Origin: Spirosoma sordidisoli
GTDB taxonomy: Bacteria > Bacteroidota > Bacteroidia > Cytophagales > Spirosomataceae
Direction of reading: 5' to 3'
Assembly (NCBI RefSeq): GCF_004138325.1
Contig: NZ_SBLB01000006.1
Location: 186,001 to 250,000, forward strand
DNA: 64,000 nt
Position 1 is the stretch's first letter, and each line of letters starts with the position of its first letter. Position numbers and translations under genes: made by a program. The notes under the pieces are model-generated. The model had not been told where the DNA came from and did not search any database. It saw nothing but the letters and a program-made list of their open reading frames with translations. This document shows positions 25,858 through 35,744 of this stretch, piece after piece.

Positions 25858-26511
25858 ATGGATTTTCTGACAACGGTTCTTTTGCTGCTCGTTGGAGCAG
25901 GCGGAGGGGTAGCGCTGGCCAACGCCCTCCGTACCCGCGCTGGCGTTACCGATATCCGGCGTGATTCGGTGCTCCTGCTGGAACGCATCGAAAAAGTATG
26001 TAAGGTCGTTATGGCCGAGGGCTATTTCTCGGAGATTTACAATTACCAGGATCAAAAGAAAATCCTGTATCTGCTGAACGATCCCAAGAAAGCCATGATC
26101 ATCGCCAAGTCGAAGGTACTGGTCGGGTTCGATTTTGCGAAAGTACGCTTCCGCCTGCCCGAATCCGGCGAGAAAAAGCTCATCATCGAATCCTTCCCGG
26201 AGCCGGAGGTCCTCTCTATCGATACCGATTATAAGTTTTACGACATTCAGGCCGGTTATCTGAATCACTTCAACAGCGCCGATTACACCAAGATCCTCGA
26301 CGATGCCAAGCAGGCTATGAACGAGCGGGCTTTGCAGAGCGACCTGCCCAAGATTGCCAACAACCAGATTCAGTATATGATGTACCAGCTGGCCTCATCG
26401 ATGGGGTGGCAGCTCCAGCTCCCCGAAGCCGATCAGCGTCGGCTGGACGCGCTGAAAGCCAGTGCCGAAGAACCCGCACCCGCACACAAACAACTACCCG
26501 GCGGCTCATAA
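25858..26511 (+). CDS. DUF4230-family membrane-anchored protein
   Basis: I take ATG at 25858 (MDFLTTVLLLLVGAGGGVALANAL, an N-terminal membrane anchor), giving 217 aa; an upstream TTG at 25810 is in a non-conserved leader. The body follows DUF4230: LLERIEKVCKVVMAEGYFSEIYNYQD, KSKVLVGFDFAKVRFRL, ILIESFPEPEVLSIDTDYKFYDIQAGYLNHFNSADYT. The function of the family is unknown; it is likely extracytoplasmic. Its 3' end lies only 52 bp before the M1 peptidase ATG, so the two are probably co-transcribed. Confidence 0.8.
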   Translation: MDFLTTVLLLLVGAGGGVALANALRTRAGVTDIRRDSVLLLERIEKVCKVVMAEGYFSEIYNYQDQKKILYLLNDPKKAMIIAKSKVLVGFDFAKVRFRLPESGEKKLIIESFPEPEVLSIDTDYKFYDIQAGYLNHFNSADYTKILDDAKQAMNERALQSDLPKIANNQIQYMMYQLASSMGWQLQLPEADQRRLDALKASAEEPAPAHKQLPGGS

Positions 26512-26563
26512 CTTTCTGCCGTTGCCGTCGTTGTTGTGCTGTATCTGCTCAACAAACGGTATT

Positions 26564-28528
26564 ATGCGCGTCCTCTACCTGCTTATTCTAGTTCCTTTTC
26601 TGGCAATGGGCCAGACCCCCGAAGAGGCCTCCTGCCAATCGGGTAAGGTGCGTTACTTTGGGCGGTTGGCCACCAACGCCCGGGCGCGGGTCGCCTACCC
26701 CGGCGACGCCACCATCGATATTACTTATTACGGCCTCGACCTGCGCCTGACCCATACGCCCAATTACCTGCGCGGAGCCGCTATCATCCGGCTCAAAAGT
26801 ACCGCTGCCAGCCTGAATCAATTTTTCCTGGATCTAAAACCCCAGCTCACCGTCGATTCGGTAACCAGCGCCGGCCGTCGGCTCAGCTTTACGCGATCAA
26901 CGGATCGGGTCACCATCACGAGCCCGCAACCGCTCAGCCTGGGGCAGGCGCTTAGCCTTACCGTATACTACCAGGGCAACCCCGCCAGCCAGAGTGGGTT
27001 CGGCAGTTTTGCCTTTTCGGCCCACGGCCCCAACAACGCGCCCGTTATCTGGACTCTGAGCGAGCCCTACGGCGCCAGCGACTGGTTCCCCTGCAAGGAT
27101 ACGCCCGCCGATAAAGCAGACTCTTCGGCCGTCAGCATCACCGCCGACAAGCGATTTGTTTCGGTATCGAACGGCCTCCTGCTCGGCACCACCGACAACC
27201 CCGACAGCACCCGCACCTACCGCTGGCGCAACAGCTACCCCATTGCCCAGTACCTGATTTCGCTGGCCATGACCAACTATACGCGCTACGACACACCCTT
27301 TACCTATCAGGGGCAAAGCATGCCCGTTACGCATTACGTCTATCCGGAAACCCTGCCCAGCATCCGAACCAACCTCGACCGGACCACCGATATGCTGCGG
27401 GTATTCTCGGAGCTGTTCGGGCCTTACCCGTTCCTCCGGGAGAAATACGGGCACGCCCAGTTCGGCTGGGGGGGCGGCATGGAGCATCAGACCCTTTCGT
27501 CGATGGGAGCCTGGAGTACCAGCATTATTGCCCACGAACTGGCTCACCAGTGGTTTGGCGACAAAATCACCTGCCGCGACTGGCAGAGTATCTGGCTAAA
27601 CGAAGGCTTTGCCTCCTACGCCGAAGCGCTTTATGCCGAAGCCAGCGGGGGGCGCAGCTCGTACACCACGGCTATGAACAACTTCCTGCGCGGTGCCCGC
27701 AACGCCCGGGGGAGCCTCTATGTCCAGGATATTTCATCGGTGGACAATATTTTCGACGGCAACCGAACGTACTCCAAAGGAGCTACCGTGCTGCATATGC
27801 TTCGGTGGGTCCTGGGCGACGATCGTTTTTTTCGCACGCTCCGCGCGTATGCAGAGGCCCCTAACCTGGCGTATAACACGGCCGTAACGGAAGATTTTCA
27901 AGCAATAGCCCAACAGGTTTCAGGGCAAAATCTGGATTATTTCTTCAGGCAGTGGATTCGTGGCGAAGGCTACCCCACCTACCGCGCTACGGTCAGTGCG
28001 GGCACCTCGGCCAGCACGATAACCGTACGGCTGGAACAGCGCAACGCCACCGCCACCAACCCCGCTTCGTTTACCATGCCGGTACAGATTCGCATTCAGT
28101 CGGCCGTGGGCGATACTACGGTTACGGTGCTGAACGACCGGGCCGACCAGACCTATACGCTGCCCACCCGGGGGGCGGTTACGGGGGTGGTTATAGACCC
28201 CGACAACTGGCTGCTGAAGTCAACAGAAGCCACGGTGCTTCCCAATCTGGTTACGGCCCTTCCGGAACCGACTACTTCGGAACTGCGCGTTTACCCTAAC
28301 CCCACCTCCGAATCGCTCACCGTCGATTTCGCCACCCCGGTTGCCGGGCCGGTTACTTTATCCCTGACAAACCTGCTCGGCCAGCTCGTACGAACCACGC
28401 CAACCGAGCGGTTACCGCCGGGCGTACATAGCCGGGCCATCGGTGTACGAGGCCTGTCGGCGGGGTCGTATACGATTCGCATCAACACCGAAGCGGGTAG
28501 CCAGAGCCGGGTAGTTCTGATTCGTTAG
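26564..28528 (+). CDS. M1-family metallopeptidase with T9SS sorting tail
   Basis: This secreted gluzincin aminopeptidase starts at ATG 26564 with the signal peptide MRVLYLLILVPFLAMGQ; an in-frame start at 26462 within the preceding gene is rejected. The zinc site is HELAHQ (His324, Glu325, His328) plus Glu347 in LNEGFASYAEALY, with the substrate-binding GGGMEHQTLSSMG upstream. A C-terminal immunoglobulin-like part precedes the T9SS tail LRVYPNPTSESLTVDF...GVRGLSAGSYTIRI. The length (654 aa) is that of a cell-surface M1 enzyme lacking the large ERAP-type C-terminal domain. It probably degrades peptides outside the cell. Confidence 0.92.
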   Translation: MRVLYLLILVPFLAMGQTPEEASCQSGKVRYFGRLATNARARVAYPGDATIDITYYGLDLRLTHTPNYLRGAAIIRLKSTAASLNQFFLDLKPQLTVDSVTSAGRRLSFTRSTDRVTITSPQPLSLGQALSLTVYYQGNPASQSGFGSFAFSAHGPNNAPVIWTLSEPYGASDWFPCKDTPADKADSSAVSITADKRFVSVSNGLLLGTTDNPDSTRTYRWRNSYPIAQYLISLAMTNYTRYDTPFTYQGQSMPVTHYVYPETLPSIRTNLDRTTDMLRVFSELFGPYPFLREKYGHAQFGWGGGMEHQTLSSMGAWSTSIIAHELAHQWFGDKITCRDWQSIWLNEGFASYAEALYAEASGGRSSYTTAMNNFLRGARNARGSLYVQDISSVDNIFDGNRTYSKGATVLHMLRWVLGDDRFFRTLRAYAEAPNLAYNTAVTEDFQAIAQQVSGQNLDYFFRQWIRGEGYPTYRATVSAGTSASTITVRLEQRNATATNPASFTMPVQIRIQSAVGDTTVTVLNDRADQTYTLPTRGAVTGVVIDPDNWLLKSTEATVLPNLVTALPEPTTSELRVYPNPTSESLTVDFATPVAGPVTLSLTNLLGQLVRTTPTERLPPGVHSRAIGVRGLSAGSYTIRINTEAGSQSRVVLIR

Positions 28529-28542
28529 GCGCTTTCCTGACT

Positions 28543-28986
28543 ATGAAAAAGCTGTTGTTTATTTTTCTGATTACGACCGGTACCGTACTCGGTCAGGATA
28601 AGCTTGGTATCAGCCGGTTCAATCACCTGGCGCTGCATGTGAAAGACATTCCGGCCAGCGCCACATTTTATCGGGAGGTGCTGGGCCTGAAACCGGTGCC
28701 TGTTCCGGACAACCTGAAAGCCACCCGGGCCTGGTTCGATTTGGGCAATGGTCAGATGATTCACCTGCTCGACGGCCGTACCGAAACCATCACCCACGAT
28801 CGGAACGGTAGCCACTTCGCCCTGTTTGTCGATAACATTGGTCAGTCCGAAGCCTTTCTGAAGGCCAAAAACATAACCTACCACCGGCAGGTCCGCTTCG
28901 ACGGCGTGGTTCAGCTTTACTTCGCCGACCCGGACGGCTACCTGTTCGAACTGAACGAAGGCAAAAAACCCACAACCGGTTACTGA
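28543..28986 (+). CDS. Exported VOC-fold (glyoxalase/dioxygenase-like) protein
   Basis: A signal peptide (MKKLLFIFLITTGTVLGQ) is followed by one VOC domain: FNHLALHVKDIPASATFYREVLGLKPV, WFDLGNGQMIHLLDG and VQLYFADPDGYLFELNEG. Candidate metal ligands are His27, His58 and the C-terminal Glu, as in glyoxalase I-like proteins. Export is unusual for this fold, so a periplasmic role such as antibiotic binding or dioxygenation is possible. It lies 14 bp after the M1 peptidase gene and ends at a strong hairpin. Confidence 0.85.
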   Translation: MKKLLFIFLITTGTVLGQDKLGISRFNHLALHVKDIPASATFYREVLGLKPVPVPDNLKATRAWFDLGNGQMIHLLDGRTETITHDRNGSHFALFVDNIGQSEAFLKAKNITYHRQVRFDGVVQLYFADPDGYLFELNEGKKPTTGY

Positions 28987-28990
28987 TACA

Positions 28991-29026
28991 AACAAGGGGT
29001 TGCTGATGAGTCAGCAACCCCTTGTT
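28991..29026. terminator. Bidirectional terminator hairpin
   Basis: A perfect 16-bp stem (AACAAGGGGTTGCTGA at 28991-29006 with 29011-29026) with loop TGAG lies between the convergent VOC and T9SS-protein genes; the rightward side continues ATTTCTC. Confidence 0.85.
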
Positions 29027-29031
29027 ATTTC

Positions 29032-32000
29032 TCACTTCTTCACCAGCTTTCTGGTATAGACCCTGCCGCCGGCTTCGATTCGGATCATGTAAACCCCCGC
29101 TGGCCAGGCCGACAGATCAATGTCGGCGTTAACGGCCGAGAGCAGGCGGGTGTCGTTCCATTGGTGAATGGTCCGGCCCTGCTGATCGACAATAGCACCG
29201 CTGACCGACGACGGCCGGGGTAGTGTCAGATTTAGCCGGGTTAGCCCGTCAGATGGATTAGGCATCACGAGCAGACCGGCGTCAGGCTGGCCAAATTCCA
29301 GGGCCGGGAGTCGACCCGCCCCAGCCCGTAGGGTTGTGCTCAGCGTGGTTCGGCAGTTTTCCGGCGTACCCGACCCAACCGTAACCGAATAGACGCCAGC
29401 CTGGGTAGCTGTCAGGGAGCGTCCGGCTACACCGGTTACTACAGCCCCGTCTTTAGCCCAGGCATAGGTCGGGTACTGGTAATTGGCGCTGGTCGCGGTG
29501 AGCGTCACCGACTGACCGGCCGTTATCGCCGAACTGCTGGCTGCGAGGGTGGCCATCGGTGCCGGATACACCGGAATAAGCACATCGTCGGAAAGCACCT
29601 TGCGCCCGTCGGCATCGGTAATCTCGGCGATGTAGGATGTGTAGTCCGGATTCACCACCGCCGTTTGGGAGGTAACGGCAGTATAGGTCGGATTCAGCCC
29701 CGACAGCCCCGACACCACCTGCCCGCGTACCAGCCACCGAACCGTATAGGGCGCTTTACCACCGGTTACTGTAGTAGACAGAGAGACCGGGCTACCCGCA
29801 CAGGCTCCTTTTCGATCGTAGGCCGAGCTGGCATCGGCGTTGAAACCCACCGCAGCGGCATCTACCGTCAGCGTAGATACGGCCGTGCTGGTTGCATAGT
29901 CGGTTACTTTCAGGCTGTAGGTTCCCAGCTCGCTGTCTTTGATGCTGACATTGCTCAACTCGATACCTTTACCGGCCGCGTACACCTGTCCGCCCGGGAT
30001 TGGCTTCACCGCGCCGTCGGGAGCCGTGTACTCCCATACGCTGTTGTAGTACGGGGTAGTGCCGTTGACGTTGAACGGGTAGCCACCCGATACAGTAGCC
30101 ACCAGATAGGCTCCTCCTCCGCTGGCAGGGGAACTCCGGCGCTGTATCTGTACTTTGGGCAGGTCGTTATACACCTGAAAGGTGCTGTTGGCGGAGCATC
30201 CGTCGGCCACGCCCCGCAGGCTGAGCTGGTAGATGCCCGGCTGCCGTACCCGTATCGAATCGACCAGCCCCGACTGAAGCACGACCGTACTATCGCGCAC
30301 CCACTGTAGCGTATGGTAATAGATCTGGCTGATATCGCCCCGGTAGCCACTGGTACTGGCCTGCCGTTTCAGGGTCATCAGACTATCCTTACCGGGAGCC
30401 AGAACGATAACCCGACTGTTCCAGTTGTTGAGCCGGTCGCGGCTACTGGTCGTCGGGAAAGCCGTAATCAGGCATTGGCGGGGTGACGCAGCCGCATCAA
30501 TGGCCAGCAGGTTGTCGCCATTGTATCGCTTCCCGATCTGAATGCCGTTGATCGTACCCAGCAAACTGTTCACAGACTCGTTGTTGACCTGAACGGAGGT
30601 TATTTCTCCGTAATTGCGAACGTCGGCCAGCCGCCGGATACTATCGGCTGGCGCCGATGTAAGTTTCAGGATCGTTCCACTCAGCCCGTAGAGCGTCCCA
30701 TTACGCGACACTACCGTACCTACCCCACCCGGGTAGTTATTGATCTGACCAACCCGCACAGTGCCTGCCGCGGTACTGTCCAGCTGCCAGACGTCGACTT
30801 TATACCCGATCAGCTTGCGGTCTTTATCGTAATTCGAGATATAACCGACGCCGAACAGACCCGCGTCGGTCGGGTAAATGGCCGGGCCAAAATCGTAAGC
30901 CCCTACCGACTTGATAACCTGTTTGGTACGTCCGTCGGTTAACCAGACCGTATAAGGATCTCTGGTCCCCTTACGGCTTACGATCATCCACTTGCCACCC
31001 GTACCAGCGCCCTTCCCATCGGGCCTGAGGGACTGGATGGACCACTGCGAAAGGTTATCGTCCAGCACCTGCAGCGCTCCGGTACGGTTGTCGAGCGCCG
31101 AAATCGTAAACCGGTTGAACGGACCACCGGTTGAGTCGGCCGTATGCGTAACAATAAGCTTACTGGCCGGGCCGTCATAGAGGGTGTAGAACCGTTCGTC
31201 TCCTTTGGTAAAGGCCTGCGCAGACAGCTGATTGAATTCATATCGCTTCACCTGGCGGATGCTGTCCGTAGCCGGATCGGCCCGCCAGATCTCGTAATAC
31301 CCCTTACCGGTGGCGGGCGAGCTGGGTAGGTCGTAAACGAGGAACAGACCCTGTCTATCAGCCGTATTCATGTTATAGGCATACTGGCTGCGGCTCCCAC
31401 TAGCCGGCCGGGGCAGCACTATTTGCCGCAGTACGTTCGGGTTACCGGACCCATTGGTGCGGAAAAGGGTAAAACTACTCTGCTTCGTGTCGCTTTTAAA
31501 CGTGCTATAGATAACTCCCCGGGTACTGGCCGACACGAAATCAGGATAATCGCTGCTCCCGGCAACCAGCGGTACAGGGGCCGCCGTTCCATTATCCTGA
31601 AGCAGCGAGTAGTAAGACCTGCCTTTATCATAGATGGACGACAGCGTATAGATCTGATTGTTCTGCACCAGCATTTGGTTCAGGCTATTGACCCGGTACC
31701 TGACAGCCTGATAGTTTATTTCGCGGGTGCCGGCTGCGGTACCGTCTGTTTCCCAGGCCACATTACTGACACTGTTGGAAGAAAACAGCAGCTTGTTCTG
31801 ATTGGCCGTAAATCGACTGCTAAAGTAACCACCGCTGGTAGCTCCTCCGTTAACGCCCCCCAGATACCCCCCGCTGCCAACCAGAATATCATACTGACTG
31901 CCGGTGCTGATGGGTCCGGGGATCAGATCAGCGACCAGGCGGGTACCAGCCTCAGTACCATCTGACCGCCAGAGTTCAACCCCACTCACGCCATCGTCGG

Positions 32001-32409
32001 CCCAGAAGTAAAGTATATTGTTAAGCACAAATGGCCGAAAGGCTCTCAGGCTGTTTTTTAGCTTGGTCAGACTGATATCGTAGCGTCCTGTAGAGCTGTT
32101 GTAATCCGCATAGTAGTAAAATGTCGAGTCCGAGATAAACGCACTCGACTTACCCGCCCGGATATCTTTCACGATTTGGGTACCGGCAGTAGTCCCATTG
32201 GTTCGCCAGAGTTCGTAGCCGGTTTTGCCATCGTCGGCCAGGTAGTAGATAAACCCGTTGACGGATACGGCGCCCTGAAACGGTACAATGACATCGGCTT
32301 TCGTCATCAGCGAATCGACCCGCTGTGCGTGGGCCCATGCGGTAGCCAGCCAGATAGAAGCTGCTGTGAGCAGCAGACAACGTCGTGTACGTTGGTATAG
32401 GTTTTTCAT
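29032..32409 (-). CDS. Large T9SS-secreted protein with hyalin/ELWR repeats and Ig-like domains
   Basis: This 1125-aa surface protein has a signal peptide ending near TAWAHA. Residues 30 to about 560 hold degenerate repeats built on 'GxELWRTNGTxAGT' (for example GYELWRTNGTTAGTQIVKD, GVELWRSDGTEAGTRLVAD, AWETDGTAAGTREI), which usually form a beta-propeller. Residues about 640-1030 form Ig-like or PKD-like modules with SVTLTATSANYQYPTYAWAKDGA. The end is a T9SS tail (LVMPNPSDGLTRLNL...LSAWPAGVYMIRI...YTRKLVKK). I see no catalytic motif; adhesion or substrate binding is likely. It is transcribed away from the PAS kinase gene. Confidence 0.85.
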   Translation of the reverse strand: MKNLYQRTRRCLLLTAASIWLATAWAHAQRVDSLMTKADVIVPFQGAVSVNGFIYYLADDGKTGYELWRTNGTTAGTQIVKDIRAGKSSAFISDSTFYYYADYNSSTGRYDISLTKLKNSLRAFRPFVLNNILYFWADDGVSGVELWRSDGTEAGTRLVADLIPGPISTGSQYDILVGSGGYLGGVNGGATSGGYFSSRFTANQNKLLFSSNSVSNVAWETDGTAAGTREINYQAVRYRVNSLNQMLVQNNQIYTLSSIYDKGRSYYSLLQDNGTAAPVPLVAGSSDYPDFVSASTRGVIYSTFKSDTKQSSFTLFRTNGSGNPNVLRQIVLPRPASGSRSQYAYNMNTADRQGLFLVYDLPSSPATGKGYYEIWRADPATDSIRQVKRYEFNQLSAQAFTKGDERFYTLYDGPASKLIVTHTADSTGGPFNRFTISALDNRTGALQVLDDNLSQWSIQSLRPDGKGAGTGGKWMIVSRKGTRDPYTVWLTDGRTKQVIKSVGAYDFGPAIYPTDAGLFGVGYISNYDKDRKLIGYKVDVWQLDSTAAGTVRVGQINNYPGGVGTVVSRNGTLYGLSGTILKLTSAPADSIRRLADVRNYGEITSVQVNNESVNSLLGTINGIQIGKRYNGDNLLAIDAAASPRQCLITAFPTTSSRDRLNNWNSRVIVLAPGKDSLMTLKRQASTSGYRGDISQIYYHTLQWVRDSTVVLQSGLVDSIRVRQPGIYQLSLRGVADGCSANSTFQVYNDLPKVQIQRRSSPASGGGAYLVATVSGGYPFNVNGTTPYYNSVWEYTAPDGAVKPIPGGQVYAAGKGIELSNVSIKDSELGTYSLKVTDYATSTAVSTLTVDAAAVGFNADASSAYDRKGACAGSPVSLSTTVTGGKAPYTVRWLVRGQVVSGLSGLNPTYTAVTSQTAVVNPDYTSYIAEITDADGRKVLSDDVLIPVYPAPMATLAASSSAITAGQSVTLTATSANYQYPTYAWAKDGAVVTGVAGRSLTATQAGVYSVTVGSGTPENCRTTLSTTLRAGAGRLPALEFGQPDAGLLVMPNPSDGLTRLNLTLPRPSSVSGAIVDQQGRTIHQWNDTRLLSAVNADIDLSAWPAGVYMIRIEAGGRVYTRKLVKK

Positions 32410-32622
32410 AAAAGCTTGGTGTAGATAGAATGAACTCCTGGGTGAGTCACCGCGACTCCCGGGTTAATATACACAGAAGCAAAATACTGTATAGTAGTAA
32501 ATTACGGCCGCCTTTCGGTTAATTTACCAGACGGTTGTTTACCCTCCGTTCAATAAAAAAAGCGTCATCAACAACCATTCGTCACGCCCTGCGACCGTTT
32601 TCTCAAATGGACGGCTTTGTTG
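32410..32622. other. Divergent intergenic region, no gene seen
   Basis: This holds the upstream DNA of the T9SS protein gene (leftward) and of the PAS kinase (rightward). The only open frame runs on the kinase strand as an upstream extension with atypical composition; I regard it as untranslated. Confidence 0.5.
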
Positions 32623-32654
32623 ATTGTACGGTCAGTAGCGGTTGTTTATCTTTA
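32623..32654 (+). promoter_or_regulatory. Promoter of the PAS histidine kinase gene
   Basis: ATTG (32623-32626), 20 bp, then TATCTTTA (32647-32654) gives a good match to TTTG-N20-TAnnTTTG with one mismatch in each element. Transcription would start near 32661, leaving a 72-nt leader to ATG 32733. Confidence 0.45.
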
Positions 32655-32732
32655 AGAGGAAAATTATACGAAATCAGTAAAACTGATAGTTGTACTGATA
32701 CGTACCTCTCTTCACAACCAACCGTAACCTTC

Positions 32733-34361
32733 ATGACTCAATCAATCTTTACCTCTAAAACGGCCCTGCCCGATCTGCCCGATGCCCGCGGCTTCGATCG
32801 CTCTACCCCCGACGAAAAAGCCGATATCTGGCAGCAGGTGCTCAATCATTCTGTAGAAGGACTGGTTGGTCTGGTAGCGGTCCGGAGTGGCGATTCAGAT
32901 CAGGGAGCCATTGTTAACTTTCGCTACAAATTCATCAACCAGATTGCCCTGCGCGATACGTTCCGGCGTCATCCCGAGCAGCTTCACGATATTACGGGGC
33001 GGCTACTGACCGATTTTTTCCCCTCCATCCGCGATACGGCTCTCTTTCATACCTACGTTCATGTCATCGAAAGCGGCAAACCGCAACGGGTTGAGCAACA
33101 TTATAACGTAGACCACCGCGACATCTGGGTTATTCAGTCGGTAGCTCCCTTTGGGCAGGATGGTGTGATGCTGTCGTATTCCGAAACCAGCGATCTTCAC
33201 CAGGCCGCCCGTCGCCTGTCCCGCCAGACCAACCTGCTCAACGGGGTGTTGAACTCGTCACCCCATGGCATCGTGGTGTTTGAAACCGTTCGCGACGGCC
33301 TCGGTCAGCTAACGGGTTTTCAGATTACGCTGGTCAATCAGATGTTCGAGCTGCAGACCGGCCGTACCAGCAGTTACTTTGTCGGGCTTTCGCTCAACGA
33401 CATATACCCCATCGGTCCGGGGCGGGTCGAACAGTTGAAACGGCTGCTGGAAACCGGCCAGCCGATCCATTTCGATGAGTTCATCCCGGCGCTCGGCCGC
33501 TGGTTCAACATCACCCTGACCCGACTGAACGACGGCTTTGTGGCTACGGTTCAAGATATTACAACTGAAAAGCAGGTTCGGCAGCAGCTCGAAGAAACCG
33601 TTCAGGAGCTTCACCGATCGAACCGGAATCTGGAGCAGTTTGCCTACGTCGCCAGCCACGACCTGCAGGAGCCCCTCCGCAAAATCGTCGCGTTTGGCGA
33701 TGTGCTCAACAGCCAGTTTGCCAGCCAGCTGAGCGAGCCAGCCAGCGATCTGATTCGGCGGATGCAGCGCTCGGCCGGCCGGATGCGTTCGCTGGTACAG
33801 GACCTGCTGACCTATGCCCGCCTGTCGGGAAGCCGCGACACGTTCGGGCTGGTTGACCTCAACCAGTTGCTGGCTTCGGTCATGGATGACCTCGAAATAA
33901 CCATTCAGGAACGAAACACCCGGGTAGACATCGGCATGCTGCCGGCGGTTTGGGGCGATGCGGCCCTGCTCTGGCAGTTGTTTCAGAATCTGATGAGTAA
34001 CGCGCTGAAGTTTCAGAAGCCCGGTCAGCATCTCAGTGGACCGTTGCCTCACATACGGGTACAGGGTCGGGTTGCCACGGATACCGAGTTGCCCGCCGGA
34101 CTGTCCGCTACGGATGTGTCGCAGTCGGGTCGGCGGTACGCCATCGTTGAAGTGATCGATAATGGTATCGGATTTGACGAGCGCTACCTCGACCGTATTT
34201 TTACCATTTTTCAGCGCCTGCACGGCAATCTGCACTTTAGTGGCACGGGGGTGGGTCTGGCCATCTGCAAAAAAGTTATCGATCTTCACGGAGGTACCAT
34301 CACTGCCTTAAGCCGTGAGGGTGAAGGAGCCACGTTTGTGCTGTATCTACCTATGCAGTAA
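32733..34361 (+). CDS. Cytoplasmic PAS-domain sensor histidine kinase
   Basis: ATG at 32733 gives 542 aa (MTQSIFTSK...); an in-frame start at 32535 lies upstream of the likely promoter. There is no membrane segment. Two PAS-like domains (about 25-145 and 160-270) are followed by a short coiled coil, the HisKA domain with phospho-acceptor His309 (FAYVASHDLQEPLRKI) and a HATPase_c domain (N box LFQNLMSNALKF, G1 VIDNGIGFDERY, F box IFTIFQRLH, G2 GTGVGLAICKKV). This is the Bacteroidota type related to phytochrome kinases. No response regulator gene is adjacent, so the partner is elsewhere. Confidence 0.92.
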   Translation: MTQSIFTSKTALPDLPDARGFDRSTPDEKADIWQQVLNHSVEGLVGLVAVRSGDSDQGAIVNFRYKFINQIALRDTFRRHPEQLHDITGRLLTDFFPSIRDTALFHTYVHVIESGKPQRVEQHYNVDHRDIWVIQSVAPFGQDGVMLSYSETSDLHQAARRLSRQTNLLNGVLNSSPHGIVVFETVRDGLGQLTGFQITLVNQMFELQTGRTSSYFVGLSLNDIYPIGPGRVEQLKRLLETGQPIHFDEFIPALGRWFNITLTRLNDGFVATVQDITTEKQVRQQLEETVQELHRSNRNLEQFAYVASHDLQEPLRKIVAFGDVLNSQFASQLSEPASDLIRRMQRSAGRMRSLVQDLLTYARLSGSRDTFGLVDLNQLLASVMDDLEITIQERNTRVDIGMLPAVWGDAALLWQLFQNLMSNALKFQKPGQHLSGPLPHIRVQGRVATDTELPAGLSATDVSQSGRRYAIVEVIDNGIGFDERYLDRIFTIFQRLHGNLHFSGTGVGLAICKKVIDLHGGTITALSREGEGATFVLYLPMQ

Positions 34362-34493
34362 CCCCTTCACTCCATTCCATCACTATTCATAGCGTGGCCC
34401 CAACATTTTGGGTGTAGCCGGGTTCATAATATACGCTCGTACAACACATTTGTGCGCCTATCGGGCTATATCCCCAATCCTCTACAAACGTTT

Positions 34494-35702
34494 ATGGCAG
34501 TAATTAACTCAGCGTCCTCATCACGTGAACTAAGCAATAAGCACAACCGACCAGTTAACTCACTTCAGTCGCCTGTTCTGCCCGAAACCGGCGATGTTCG
34601 TGATCTGGTTTGCTTTTCACATTTGCGGTGGAACTTCGTATACCAGCGCCCGCAGCATTTACTCAGCCGGGCCACCCAGCATTATCGGGTTTGGTTTATT
34701 GAAGAGCCAATTTATGATAACAGTGGTTTGCGCATGAGCGTATGCCGGCAGGACGACCAACTCCACGTGCTGGTGCCGCACCTGCCCCACGGAACTACAC
34801 CCGCCGATGCACTTCGTCTGCAACGGCAGCTGGTTGATCAGTTTCTGGCCGACGAACGCATTGCCGACTTCATTGCCTGGTATTATACCCCCATGGCCCT
34901 GCTGTTCAGCGATCACCTTCAGCCACAGCTAACCGTATACGACTGCATGGATGAACTGTCGGCTTTCTGGGGCGCTCCCCCTCAGCTGCTTGAGCAGGAG
35001 AAACGGCTTTTGCAGCGGGCGGGCGTTGTCTTTACGGGCGGCTACAGCCTGTACGAAGCCAAGCAGCATCGGCACCCCAGGGTGTTTGCGTTTCCGAGCA
35101 GTATTGACTTCTCTCACTTTTCAACGGCGCGTCAGAATCAGACCGACCCGGCCGATCAGCAGGCGATTCCTCATCCACGGATTGGATTTAGCGGAGTCAT
35201 TGACGAACGGTTCGACTATGACCTGATTGGTGAGGTGGCCCGTCGTCGGCCCGACTGGCATTTTGTCCTGATCGGCCCGGTCGTAAAAATCGATCCGAAC
35301 CTGCTGCCCAAGAGTGACAACGTTCACTACCTGGGCATGAAAGCCTATAAAGAATTACCGACTTATTTCAGCAACTGGGACGTAGCCATGCTGCCCTTCG
35401 CGCTGAATGACTCGACCCGGTATATCAGCCCTACGAAAACGCCCGAATACCTGGCGGCTGGCCTGCCGGTAGTGTCTACCCCCATCCGCGATGTTGTCCG
35501 GACGTACGGCACCGAAGATTTTGTCCTGATTGCGGAGTCGGCCGACGCCTTCGAACAGGCTATCGAGCTGGCCCTGGCGGGCAAACATCCCGGCGACTGG
35601 TCGGCTATCGACACCTTCCTGATCGAGAACTCCTGGAACCGGACCTGGAACGATATGCACCGGCTCATGGTCGCCGAAATGAACGTAGCGGTAGAACAGT
35701 AA
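34494..35702 (+). CDS. GT-B glycosyltransferase (GT4-like)
   Basis: ATG at 34494 (MAVINSASSS, 402 aa) is preferred to the upstream GTG at 34452. The N-terminal motif LVCFSHLRWNFVYQRPQHLLSRA is typical of a family that sits with capsule or UDP-galactopyranose genes. The C-terminal nucleotide-sugar domain shows IGFSGVIDERFDYDLIGEVA, FVLIGPVVKIDP, NVHYLGMKAYKELPTYF and PTKTPEYLAAGLPVVSTPI with the family's Glu near the end (KTPEYLAAG). It is cytoplasmic. The acceptor is unknown; the gene stands alone between the PAS kinase gene and a terminator. Confidence 0.88.
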   Translation: MAVINSASSSRELSNKHNRPVNSLQSPVLPETGDVRDLVCFSHLRWNFVYQRPQHLLSRATQHYRVWFIEEPIYDNSGLRMSVCRQDDQLHVLVPHLPHGTTPADALRLQRQLVDQFLADERIADFIAWYYTPMALLFSDHLQPQLTVYDCMDELSAFWGAPPQLLEQEKRLLQRAGVVFTGGYSLYEAKQHRHPRVFAFPSSIDFSHFSTARQNQTDPADQQAIPHPRIGFSGVIDERFDYDLIGEVARRRPDWHFVLIGPVVKIDPNLLPKSDNVHYLGMKAYKELPTYFSNWDVAMLPFALNDSTRYISPTKTPEYLAAGLPVVSTPIRDVVRTYGTEDFVLIAESADAFEQAIELALAGKHPGDWSAIDTFLIENSWNRTWNDMHRLMVAEMNVAVEQ

Positions 35703-35710
35703 GTCGGGTC

Positions 35711-35742
35711 GTAGAGCAGCGGTTAACTAGCCGCTGCTCTAC
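35711..35742. terminator. Bidirectional terminator hairpin
   Basis: A 12-bp perfect stem (GTAGAGCAGCGG at 35711-35722 with 35731-35742) and 8-nt loop fill the 42-bp gap between convergent genes. Confidence 0.75.
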
Positions 35743-35744
35743 AC